Assembly (NCBI RefSeq): GCF_004795855.1
Contig: NZ_CP039252.1
Location: 3,162,001 to 3,226,000 of the forward strand
Direction of reading: 5' to 3'
Length of the DNA stretch: 64,000 nt
From: Hydrogenophaga sp. PAMC20947
Lineage (GTDB): Bacteria > Pseudomonadota > Gammaproteobacteria > Burkholderiales > Burkholderiaceae_C
Positions 19,872 to 27,740 of this stretch are shown here, piece by piece (position 1 is the first letter of the stretch; each line of letters starts with the position of its first letter). A program made the position numbers and the translations under genes. Under the pieces are notes generated by a model that was not told the origin of the DNA, did not search any database, and worked only from the letters and a program-made list of their open reading frames with translations.

Positions 19872-20944
19872 GGCACAAGTTCCTCATTTTTGTAGAAGCA
19901 GGTGTTCTCACCCAGCAAATGCAAACCCACGGTTTCGCCCAACGCAGGTGGCGTCACATCAGGCGCCAGGCGCACCTTGAGCATCGAACCTGCAGCATCG
20001 CAACTCACCAGCCAATAGGTCCCTATGTCTTGCACCTGGCGCACCACCGCTTGCAGTGCGCCAGGCGCATCGAGCACGTCCAATGAAAGGTATTCCGGAC
20101 GGATGCCCAAGGTCAAAGCCCCCTCGGGCAAACTGCGACCGGCCCCGGCCGGCAATCGCGCGCCGGCGAGTTCCAACGCATCGCCACGCACGGTGACCGG
20201 CATGAAGTTCATGCCAGGTGACCCGATGAAATGGCCCACGAAGGTGTGCGCCGGGCGATCGAACAAGGCCTCGGGCGTGCCCATCTGAACCACCTTTCCG
20301 CGTGTCATGACCACCACCTGATCGGCAAAGGTCAGCGCCTCAACCTGATCGTGCGTCACGTAGATCAGGGTCAGCTTGAGCTCGTGGTGAATCTGCTTGA
20401 GCTTGCGTCGCAACTGCCATTTCAAATGTGGATCGATCACCGTCAACGGCTCGTCGAACAACACGGCAGAGACGTCCGATCGCACAAGACCCCGCCCCAA
20501 TGAGATTTTTTGTTTTTGATCGGCACTCAGACCCGCTGCAGCCATGTCAAGCTGGTGGCTCATTTCCAGCATTTCCGCGATTTTCCCTACGCGGGCCTTG
20601 ATCTGATCTGCTGGCACCTTGCGATTCTTGAGCGGGAAAGCCAGGTTTTCTGCCACCGTCATGGTGTCGTAGATCACAGGGAACTGGAACACCTGAGCGA
20701 TGTTTCGCTCTTGCGGCGTGGCGCGCGTCAGGTCTTTGCCGTCGAACAGCACTTTGCCGTGAGACGGCACGACCAAGCCCGACATGATGTTGAGCATGGT
20801 GGTCTTGCCGCAGCCCGAAGGGCCGAGCAAAGCGTAGGCCCCACCATCCTCAAACGTCATTTTCAAAGGCAGCAGTGCGTAGTCGGCATCTTCCTTCGGG
20901 TTGGCTTTATAAGAATGCGCGAGATCGAGTTCGATGTGGGCCAT
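19868..20944 (-). CDS. glpT: Glycerol ABC transporter ATPase with degenerate signature motif
   Basis: 358 residues, CUT1-type ATPase. Walker A is GPSGCGKTT, Walker B is AVLFDEP, the switch histidine is intact (VTHDQVEA) and a C-terminal TOBE domain follows. The ABC signature is LSADQKQK instead of LSGGQ. With GlpS, which keeps LSGGQ but has lost its switch histidine, this predicts one canonical and one degenerate ATP site. Adjacent glpS overlaps it by one base. The S/T names follow the rhizobial operon order. Confidence 0.88.
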   Translation of the reverse strand: MAHIELDLAHSYKANPKEDADYALLPLKMTFEDGGAYALLGPSGCGKTTMLNIMSGLVVPSHGKVLFDGKDLTRATPQERNIAQVFQFPVIYDTMTVAENLAFPLKNRKVPADQIKARVGKIAEMLEMSHQLDMAAAGLSADQKQKISLGRGLVRSDVSAVLFDEPLTVIDPHLKWQLRRKLKQIHHELKLTLIYVTHDQVEALTFADQVVVMTRGKVVQMGTPEALFDRPAHTFVGHFIGSPGMNFMPVTVRGDALELAGARLPAGAGRSLPEGALTLGIRPEYLSLDVLDAPGALQAVVRQVQDIGTYWLVSCDAAGSMLKVRLAPDVTPPALGETVGLHLLGENTCFYKNEELVP

Positions 20945-22041
20945 CAGCGGCTCCCTCCTATACGTTCGGGCGCGACCAGCAAAGCCCCCGAAGCGTCAAA
21001 CAGATAGACCTGCGATGGGCTCACATGCAGGGTGATGCTTGAACCCAGCTCGAAGTTGTGCACGCCCGTGAGTTGGGCCACCAGATCGCCGACCGCGGTG
21101 TGCGCATGCACAAAGGTATCGGAGCCAGATATTTCAGCCAGGTCCACCGTACCGATGAGCGGCAGATCGCCGTCACGACCCCGCTTGCGCAACGCACTGG
21201 CACGAATGCCCAGTGTCACGTCGCGGCCGGCAGGTGCCGGCAAAGTCAAGGGCACCAGTGCCCCTCCCGCGATTTGCACCCCCCCCTCTGTCACCTGTGC
21301 TGGCAACAAGTTCATGGGCGGATCGCTGAAAGCACGCGCGACGCGAATCGACTCAGGGCGGTGAAAGACCTCGGCAGTGGGACCGTATTGCAGCAACTCG
21401 CCCTGATCCATCACGGCGGTGTACCCACCCAACAGCAACGCCTCAGCAGGCTCTGTGGTGGCGTACACAACAGTCGCTCCCCCGGTGGAAAACAGCTGCG
21501 AAAGCTCATCGCGAAGTTCTTCACGCAGCTTGTAGTCCAAATTCACCAGCGGCTCGTCCAGCAGCATCAGCGGCGCGCCTTTGACCAAGGCCCGCGCCAG
21601 CGCCACTCGCTGCTGCTGCCCACCTGAAAGTTCGGCAGGCAGCCGCTCCAGAAAGACATCAATGTGCAGCTTCTCTGCCAGAGCGCGCACCTGGCGATCG
21701 ATGGCTTCAGCACTTTCACCGCGGAGCTTGAGCGGCGAAGCAATGTTGTTGAACACGTTCATCGAGGGGTAGTTGATGAACTGCTGGTAGACCATGGCGA
21801 TGTTGCGATCGCGCACAGGCACGCCCGTCACGTCCACGCCATCGACCAGTACCCGTCCCTTGGACGGCACATCGAGTCCTGCCATCAACCGCATCAGGCT
21901 GGTCTTGCCCGCCTGGGTTGCGCCGAGCAAAACCGTCACCGCACCCGGCACCGGGGACAAGGTCTGGGGATAGAGATGAACCGACGGCCCCACCGTCTTG
22001 CTCACGCGCTCCAAAGTCAACTGCATCGAATTTCCTGACAA
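20944..22041 (-). CDS. glpS: Glycerol ABC transporter ATPase lacking switch histidine
   Basis: 365 residues. Walker A is GATQAGKTS, the signature LSGGQQQRVALARAL and Walker B LMLLDEP. The H-loop reads YATTEPAEA, so threonine replaces the switch histidine. A TOBE-like domain forms the C-terminus. It is the first gene of the glpSTPQUVD operon and is divergent from glpR. Expression is probably repressed by GlpR through the half-sites upstream. Confidence 0.88.
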   Translation of the reverse strand: MSGNSMQLTLERVSKTVGPSVHLYPQTLSPVPGAVTVLLGATQAGKTSLMRLMAGLDVPSKGRVLVDGVDVTGVPVRDRNIAMVYQQFINYPSMNVFNNIASPLKLRGESAEAIDRQVRALAEKLHIDVFLERLPAELSGGQQQRVALARALVKGAPLMLLDEPLVNLDYKLREELRDELSQLFSTGGATVVYATTEPAEALLLGGYTAVMDQGELLQYGPTAEVFHRPESIRVARAFSDPPMNLLPAQVTEGGVQIAGGALVPLTLPAPAGRDVTLGIRASALRKRGRDGDLPLIGTVDLAEISGSDTFVHAHTAVGDLVAQLTGVHNFELGSSITLHVSPSQVYLFDASGALLVAPERIGGSR

Positions 22042-22053
22042 AAGTCACACACG

Positions 22054-22075
22054 AGCCCCAAAGGGCTTTTCGTTT
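22054..22075 (+). other. Hairpin in glpS leader (terminator-like on plus strand)
   Basis: AGCCC and GGGCT pair around CAAA, followed on the plus strand by TTTTCGTTTTT. On the plus strand this looks like a weak intrinsic terminator. For glpS transcripts it is a hairpin about 15 bases before the start codon region. Confidence 0.4.
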
Positions 22076-22086
22076 TTGCCATTTTA

Positions 22087-22156
22087 ATGTTCGGTTCTGT
22101 TCCTATTTGTTCGGTATTTACCCTTAGCGGTCGAACTTTTTTTTCCGTTATGTTCG
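22087..22156. promoter_or_regulatory. Candidate GlpR operator array
   Basis: The half-site TGTTCG occurs at 22088-22093, 22108-22113 and 22151-22156. The inverse (TCGAAC) is at 22131-22136. The first two copies are exactly 20 bases apart, about two helical turns. The known GlpR (DeoR family) operator consensus is built on TTCG/CGAA half-sites, so this array between glpS and glpR probably controls both directions. Confidence 0.6.
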
Positions 22157-22186
22157 TGTTACCAAGAACTGCCAACGTCCCGCTTT

Positions 22187-22972
22187 ATGAATCTCGCTCC
22201 CCGCCACACCCAGCTACTCGACGAGGTGCGCGCCCACGGGCCTCAAACGATCGAGGCCTTGTCAGAGCGTTTCGGCGTCACCCTGCAAACCGTGCGGCGC
22301 GATGTGCAGCGCTTGGCCGAGGCCGGGTTGCTGTCGCGTTTTCATGGCGGCGTTCGACTGCCCGGTTCAACCACCCAGAACATTGCCTACCGGCAGCGAC
22401 AGGCCATGTTGTCCGAGGCCAAATCGGGTATCGCGCGGGCCATTGCCCAGCGTGTGCCCAACGGCTGCTCCCTGATCCTCAACATCGGCACCACCATTGA
22501 GGCGGTGGCCCACGAGCTCCGCAACCACCGAGGCCTGCGCGTGATCACGAACAACCTGCACATCGCCGCGCTGCTCAGCACCAACCCGGAGTGCGAAGTC
22601 ATCGTGGCCGGCGGCCTGGTGCGCGCAGCGGACCAAGGGATCGTTGGGGAAGCCACAGTGGACTTCATGCGCCAGTTCAAGGTGGACATCGGCCTGATCG
22701 GCATCAGCGGCATCGAATCCGATGGCACGCTGCGCGATTTCGATTACAGGGAAGTGAAGGTGGCGCGCACCATCATTGAGCAGTCCCGCGAGGTCTGGGT
22801 CGCCGCCGACCACAGCAAATTCAACCGCCCCGCCATGGTGGAACTGGCCCGGCTGGACGAAATCGACGTGATGTTCACCGACGCCCCGCCACCGTCCCCT
22901 TTTGACGAACTGATGGTGCAGGGGAATGTGCAGTGTGTGGTCGCGGATGCAAATTCGGCCCGCAAGGGCTGA
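22187..22972 (+). CDS. glpR: DeoR-family glycerol-3-phosphate regulon repressor
   Basis: 261 residues. The N-terminal winged helix has ALSERFGVTLQTVRRDVQRL (recognition helix) and GGVRLPG. The C-terminal phosphosugar-sensing domain has NIGTTIEAVA, GGLVRAADQGIVG and AADHSKFNRPA, typical of GlpR/DeoR. It is divergent from the importer operon and 70 bases ahead of glpK. It likely releases DNA when glycerol-3-phosphate accumulates. Confidence 0.9.
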   Translation: MNLAPRHTQLLDEVRAHGPQTIEALSERFGVTLQTVRRDVQRLAEAGLLSRFHGGVRLPGSTTQNIAYRQRQAMLSEAKSGIARAIAQRVPNGCSLILNIGTTIEAVAHELRNHRGLRVITNNLHIAALLSTNPECEVIVAGGLVRAADQGIVGEATVDFMRQFKVDIGLIGISGIESDGTLRDFDYREVKVARTIIEQSREVWVAADHSKFNRPAMVELARLDEIDVMFTDAPPPSPFDELMVQGNVQCVVADANSARKG

Positions 22973-23042
22973 ACCCGATCGAGCACCGCCTATTCTTTCT
23001 CTGCTTTCTTTGTTCCTCTTTTCTTGAGCGTTGACCCACCCC

Positions 23043-24539
23043 ATGAGCAATTACCTGTTGGCCCTGGACCAGGGCACTTCCAGCTCCCGCAGCATCGTTT
23101 TTGACCGCGCCGGCCGCGTGGTCGCGATGGCGCAACAAGAGTTTCCGCAGATCTACCCACAACCGGGCTGGGTCGAACACGATCCGCTCACGCTCTGGAG
23201 CACCCAGCTGGACACGGCGCGCCAGGCCATGAAAGAAGCCGGCCTGAGCGCGGCGGACATTCGGGCCATTGGGATCACCAATCAGCGCGAGACCACGGTG
23301 GTCTGGAACCGCAAAACTGGCGAACCGGTGTACAACGCCATCGTCTGGCAAGACCGCCGGGCAGAAGCCGCCTGCGTGAAGCTGCGCGACGCGGGCATGA
23401 ACGACACCGTGTTGCAGAAAACCGGGCTGCGCATCGATGCCTATTTCTCAGGCACCAAACTGCAGTGGATCCTGGACAACGTGGCCGGCGCCCGGGCCCA
23501 GGCGGAGCGCGGTGAGCTGGCTTTTGGCACGGTGGACAGCTGGCTGATCTGGAAGCTCACCGGTGGTGCCGTGCACGCGACCGACCACAGCAATGCGGCC
23601 CGCACGATGCTGTTCAACATCCACACCCGCACCTGGGACAGCGAACTGCTGGACGCCTTGCACATCCCAGCCAGCCTGATGCCAGAGGCCCTGCCGTCGG
23701 CCGCCGAGTTCGGCCACACCCAGGCCGAATGGCTGGGCGCGCCGATGGTCATTGGCGGCGTGGCCGGCGACCAGCAAAGCGCCCTCTTCGGCCAGGCCTG
23801 CTTCCAGGCCGGCATGGCGAAAAACACCTACGGTACCGGCTGCTTCATGCTGATGCACACCGGCGAGCGCTTCCAGCTCAGCGAAAACGGGCTGATCACC
23901 ACGGCTGCGGCCCAGCCCCCCGGGGCACCGCAATACGCGCTGGAGGGCAGCGTGTTCATTGGGGGCGCCGTGATCCAGTGGCTGCGCGACGGCCTCAACG
24001 CGATCAGGTCCAGCAGCGAAGTTCAGGCTCTGGCCGAAACGGTGCCCGACACGGGCGGCGTGGTGCTGGTGCCCGCCTTCACCGGCTTGGGCGCGCCATA
24101 TTGGCAACCCGACAGCCGGGGCAGCCTCACCGGCCTCACCCGCGGTACCACGGTGGCCCACATCGCGCGCGCTGCGCTGGAGAGCATCGCCTTTCAAAGC
24201 GCCGCGCTGCTCTCGGCCATGAGCCGCGATTCGGTGGCCGCCGGCGGCATCAAGGTGAATCAACTGCGGGTCGACGGCGGAGCCTGCGTCAACGATTTGT
24301 TGATGCAGTTCCAGGCCGACTTGCTGGGCATTCCGGTGGTGCGCCCCGCCGTGATCGAAACCACGGCCCTGGGGGCGGCCTACCTGGCCGGGCTGCACAC
24401 CGGGCTGTACGCCGGGTTGGACGAGTTGTCGCAACAATGGCGGGCCGAACGCACATTTGAGCCCCAGATGTCCCGTGAGGTAGCCGCAGAAAAGATGGCG
24501 GCCTGGGAGCGGGCTGTGCGCCAGACCGTGGCGGTCTGA
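23043..24539 (+). CDS. glpK: Glycerol kinase
   Basis: 498 residues, close to the usual 500. The start [17 protein letters not shown] is the FGGY-kinase phosphate-1 motif. [17 protein letters not shown] and the C-terminal [21 protein letters not shown] are family signatures. It phosphorylates imported glycerol for GlpD. A TTG four codons upstream is in frame but lacks a ribosome site. Confidence 0.96.
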   Translation: MSNYLLALDQGTSSSRSIVFDRAGRVVAMAQQEFPQIYPQPGWVEHDPLTLWSTQLDTARQAMKEAGLSAADIRAIGITNQRETTVVWNRKTGEPVYNAIVWQDRRAEAACVKLRDAGMNDTVLQKTGLRIDAYFSGTKLQWILDNVAGARAQAERGELAFGTVDSWLIWKLTGGAVHATDHSNAARTMLFNIHTRTWDSELLDALHIPASLMPEALPSAAEFGHTQAEWLGAPMVIGGVAGDQQSALFGQACFQAGMAKNTYGTGCFMLMHTGERFQLSENGLITTAAAQPPGAPQYALEGSVFIGGAVIQWLRDGLNAIRSSSEVQALAETVPDTGGVVLVPAFTGLGAPYWQPDSRGSLTGLTRGTTVAHIARAALESIAFQSAALLSAMSRDSVAAGGIKVNQLRVDGGACVNDLLMQFQADLLGIPVVRPAVIETTALGAAYLAGLHTGLYAGLDELSQQWRAERTFEPQMSREVAAEKMAAWERAVRQTVAV

Positions 24540-24596
24540 ACTTGCCCGCCCTTGCCTGAAGCACCTTGGGGCGGCTTGGGGCGGCACAATGGCGGT

Positions 24597-25430
24597 ATGA
24601 GCACCACCTCCTCCTCCCATCCTTTCATCACCTTCGTCGGCGGCGGCAACATGGCCAGCGCCATCCTGGGAGGACTGCTCCAGAAGGGCCATCCCACATC
24701 CGCCTTGCAGGTGATCGAGCCCTGGGATGCGCAACGCGCCCGCTTGGGCGAACAATTCCCCGGCCTGCGGGTGCACGAGGCCGCGAGCGACGCACTGCAC
24801 GCATCCGACTTGGTGGTGTGGGCGGTGAAGCCCCAGACCTTCAAGGAGGCTGCCCTCGAGGCCGGCCCGCATCTGGGCGACGCTCTGCACCTGAGCGTCG
24901 CCGCCGGCATCACCAGCGAAAGCATGGCGGGCTGGCTGAAGACCGAGCGCATCGTGCGCGCCATGCCCAACACGCCAGCCCTGGTCGGCCTGGGCATGAC
25001 CGGCCTGTATGCCCGCGATGCCGTGAGCGCAGCAGAGCGCGGCTTGGTGGAAACGGTGATCAAAACCACAGGTGAACTGATCTGGGTGAGCGCCGAAACC
25101 CAGCTCGATGCGGTGACCGCCTTGTCTGGCTCAGGCCCGGCCTACGTTTTCTATTTCCTGGAAGCCATGCGGGATGCCGGCGCCGAAATGGGCTTGCCGC
25201 CCGAGCTGGCCCAGCGCCTGGCCATGGGCACCTTTGCCGGCGCCACCGCGCTGGCGCAGCAAGCCAACGAGACGCTGCAAACAATGCGGGCACGGGTTAC
25301 ATCGAAAGGGGGCACCACTTACGCGGCGCTCACGTCGATGGAGGCCAGCCAGATCAAAGAAAACTTCACGAAGGCCATGCACGCCGCTCACAAGCGGGCG
25401 GAGGAACTGGGCGTGGAGTTCGGAGGGTAA
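24597..25430 (+). CDS. proC: Pyrroline-5-carboxylate reductase
   Basis: 277 residues from MSTTSSSHPF. The NAD(P)-binding motif is FVGGGNMASAILGG. The C-terminal dimerisation helices carry the signature SGSGPAYVFYFLEAM and end in TSKGGTTYAALTSMEASQI. It makes L-proline from 1-pyrroline-5-carboxylate. It follows glpK by 57 bases but is probably functionally unrelated. Confidence 0.95.
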   Translation: MSTTSSSHPFITFVGGGNMASAILGGLLQKGHPTSALQVIEPWDAQRARLGEQFPGLRVHEAASDALHASDLVVWAVKPQTFKEAALEAGPHLGDALHLSVAAGITSESMAGWLKTERIVRAMPNTPALVGLGMTGLYARDAVSAAERGLVETVIKTTGELIWVSAETQLDAVTALSGSGPAYVFYFLEAMRDAGAEMGLPPELAQRLAMGTFAGATALAQQANETLQTMRARVTSKGGTTYAALTSMEASQIKENFTKAMHAAHKRAEELGVEFGG

Positions 25431-25518
25431 AAACCCATCCGCTGCGGTGTCTTCAATCGCCCCCTGAAAAGGCTCGTCACGACCATCCCAATGGACCCGA
25501 CGGATCCGGACCGGACGT

Positions 25519-25561
25519 GACGGCCGAGCTGGCATCGAGGATTGCCATGGCCCCGGCCGTC
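25519..25561. other. Inverted repeat between proC and ubiA
   Basis: Perfect 8-bp repeat GACGGCCG/CGGCCGTC with a 27-base loop at the convergent 3' ends of proC and ubiA. There is no U-run, so it may protect 3' ends rather than terminate transcription. Confidence 0.4.
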
Positions 25562-26474
25562 AAACGCCGAGCACCACCCCGAGAAACACCGTGAACCCCA
25601 GCCAGTGGTTCTGGCGGAAAGCGACGAAACAACCTTCGCGCGTGCGGCCTTTGATCAGGCGGTGGTGCCATGCCACCTGGGCCAAGGCCGCAACCAGCAT
25701 CGCGCCCCACACCCATGGGTTCACGCGCCCCCACAGCGTGGCGGTCCAGACGGCCAGCCACACCAGGTAGAACCCGATCACCGCCGCCACGTCCCAGTCG
25801 CCCAGCGTGATGGCCGAGGTTTTCATGCCGATCTTGAGATCGTCGTCGCGGTCCACCATGGCGTATTCGGTGTCATATGCCAGTACCCAGAACAGGTTGC
25901 CCACCATCAGCGCCCAGGCCTGCCAGGGCACAGCGTCCCAAAACCCCGCGGGCGTCAACACCCCTCCAGCGGACGGATCGAACAGCTCCCAAGCCGGCCC
26001 AGCCGTTACTGCAGCAAACGCCATGGGTATCCCAAAACTGAACGCAACCCCCAGCACCGCCTGCGGCATGGAGACATGGCGTTTGGCATAGGGGTAGATC
26101 ACGGCCAGTGCCAGACCCACAAAAGACCAGACGATGGTGGCGAGGTTGGTGGTCAGCACCAGCAGGAAGGCGACGAAGGCCAGCACCGCCCCCAAGCCCA
26201 AAGCTTCTTTCACGCCGATACGGCCACTGGTCACGGGTCGCTGCGCGGTGCGTTTGACGTGCAGATCAAATTCGCGGTCGGCCACATCGTTCACGCAGCA
26301 GCCCGCACTGCGCATGAGGACCGTGCCCAAACCGAATACCAGCGTGAGGTGCAGTCCAGGAAAACCGTCGGCCGCGAGCCACAGCGCGGCCAGCGAGGGC
26401 CAGAGCAAGAGCAACCAGCCTGCGGGACGGTTCCAGCGGATCAGGTCCAGATAGAGTTTGAGTTTGTTTTTCAC
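25560..26474 (-). CDS. ubiA: 4-hydroxybenzoate polyprenyltransferase
   Basis: 304 residues, slightly longer than the E. coli enzyme, with eight or nine transmembrane helices. Both Mg-prenyl-diphosphate motifs are present: NDVADREFD (62-70) and [17 protein letters not shown] in the second half. It attaches the prenyl tail in ubiquinone synthesis at the inner membrane. It lies downstream of oxyR on the same strand, 160 bases away, and converges with proC. Confidence 0.95.
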   Translation of the reverse strand: MKNKLKLYLDLIRWNRPAGWLLLLWPSLAALWLAADGFPGLHLTLVFGLGTVLMRSAGCCVNDVADREFDLHVKRTAQRPVTSGRIGVKEALGLGAVLAFVAFLLVLTTNLATIVWSFVGLALAVIYPYAKRHVSMPQAVLGVAFSFGIPMAFAAVTAGPAWELFDPSAGGVLTPAGFWDAVPWQAWALMVGNLFWVLAYDTEYAMVDRDDDLKIGMKTSAITLGDWDVAAVIGFYLVWLAVWTATLWGRVNPWVWGAMLVAALAQVAWHHRLIKGRTREGCFVAFRQNHWLGFTVFLGVVLGV

Positions 26475-26634
26475 ACGAGTAAAAAAGCGAAGGTAGCGAG
26501 CCTATGGCTGGGCGGCTCAGAGACAGATGGCGTCAAGACCACGCACACAGGGGCGTGGTGGCGCCGCAAACATCGTGGGGCACATCCAGATACCGCCTGA
26601 AGACGGCCCCAACAAGTGTAGGGGAGGCCCGGTG

Positions 26635-27594
26635 TCAGGACAGCCGTTTGACGCCCGGCAGTTCGCAGGCGTAAATGGCATTGCGCAGTTCGGCGATGGC
26701 TTCGTAGCGGGTAAAGCTGCGGCGCCAGGCCAGCACCACGCGCCGTGTCGGCGCTTCGCCCTTGAACGGCAGGTAGCGCACAAACGACGAGTCACCGAAA
26801 TCCTGTTCGTCTGCCGGACTGCCATTCAGCGCCGAGGTGGGCACCGACAGGCGGGGCACCAGTGTCACGCCCATACCGGCCGCCACCATGTGTTTGATGG
26901 TTTCCAGCGACGAGCCTTCGAAGCTCTTGCGGATGCCTTCGGTGTCGTTCGAAAAGCGCGCGAACTCGGGGCAGACTTCCAGCACATGGTCCCGAAAACA
27001 ATGGCCGGTGCCCAGCAACAGCATGGTTTCGCGCTTGAGCTCCTCGGACGTGATGGTGGTTTGCTGCGCCAGCGGATGACCCACCGGGACCGCCGCCAGA
27101 AACGGCTCGTCGTAAAGCGGCGCCATGGCCAGGTTGGTTTCCGGGAACGGCTCGGCCAGGATGGCGCAATCGATCTCGCCCAGGCGCAGCTGCTCCAGCA
27201 GCCTCACCGTGAAATTCTCCTGCAGCATCAGCGGCATCTGCGGAGTGCGCTCGATCACCTGGCGCACGAGGTTGGGCAGCAGGTAAGGGCCAATGGTGTA
27301 GATCACCCCCAGGCGCAGCGGGCCGGCCAATGGATCTTTGCCGCGCTTGGCGATTTCCTTGATGCTCGCGGCCTGCTCCAGCACCGTTTGCGCCTGGCGC
27401 ACGATCTCTTCACCCAGCGGCGTGATCGCGATCTCACTGGCATTGCGCTCAAAAATTTTGAGCTCCAGCTCCTCTTCCAGCTTTTTGATGGCCACGGACA
27501 AGGTGGGCTGCGACACGAAACAGGCTTCGGCGGCTTTGCCAAAGTGCTTTTCGCGGGCCACGGCCACGATGTACTTGAGTTCGGTCAGGGTCAT
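26635..27594 (-). CDS. oxyR: Hydrogen peroxide sensor OxyR (LysR family)
   Basis: 319 residues. The N-terminal winged helix has FGKAAEACFVSQPTLSVAIKKLEEEL. In the effector domain GTGHCFRDHVLEVCPEF places Cys199 and Cys208 exactly at the positions of the redox disulphide in E. coli OxyR. It would activate catalase, peroxidase and related genes on oxidation. It follows recG on the same strand, separated by a G+C-rich stem-loop. Confidence 0.95.
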   Translation of the reverse strand: MTLTELKYIVAVAREKHFGKAAEACFVSQPTLSVAIKKLEEELELKIFERNASEIAITPLGEEIVRQAQTVLEQAASIKEIAKRGKDPLAGPLRLGVIYTIGPYLLPNLVRQVIERTPQMPLMLQENFTVRLLEQLRLGEIDCAILAEPFPETNLAMAPLYDEPFLAAVPVGHPLAQQTTITSEELKRETMLLLGTGHCFRDHVLEVCPEFARFSNDTEGIRKSFEGSSLETIKHMVAAGMGVTLVPRLSVPTSALNGSPADEQDFGDSSFVRYLPFKGEAPTRRVVLAWRRSFTRYEAIAELRNAIYACELPGVKRLS

Positions 27595-27654
27595 GGGCGT
27601 ATTGTGCCCCCCTGCGCCACAGGAATCGAATCCCCCGCGCCGCCTGCGGCGTCA

Positions 27655-27704
27655 CCCCCAAGGGGGCGATGCGAGTGGCCCGGCAAAGCCGGTTCCACCG
27701 CATC
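27655..27704. repeat. Compound stem-loop between recG and oxyR
   Basis: CCCCC-AA-GGGGG (27655-27666) is followed by a long stem: GATGC/GCATC, then GTGG/CCAC, then CCGGC/GCCGG around AAA (27668-27704). It has no protein-coding role. It may separate the recG and oxyR transcripts and resembles the interspersed stem-loops at 18135 and within recG. Confidence 0.6.
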
Positions 27705-27740
27705 CTTGATTGAATTCCTCGCCAGAGAGGGGTGTTTTTT

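Noticed and set aside
22054..22075. Terminator for glpS transcription
   Set aside because: The T-run follows the hairpin only on the plus strand, so it cannot end the minus-strand glpS message. It is listed only as a hairpin.
23448..24890. 480-codon minus-strand frame opposite glpK
   Set aside because: It covers the glycerol kinase gene antisense, with no recognisable domain.
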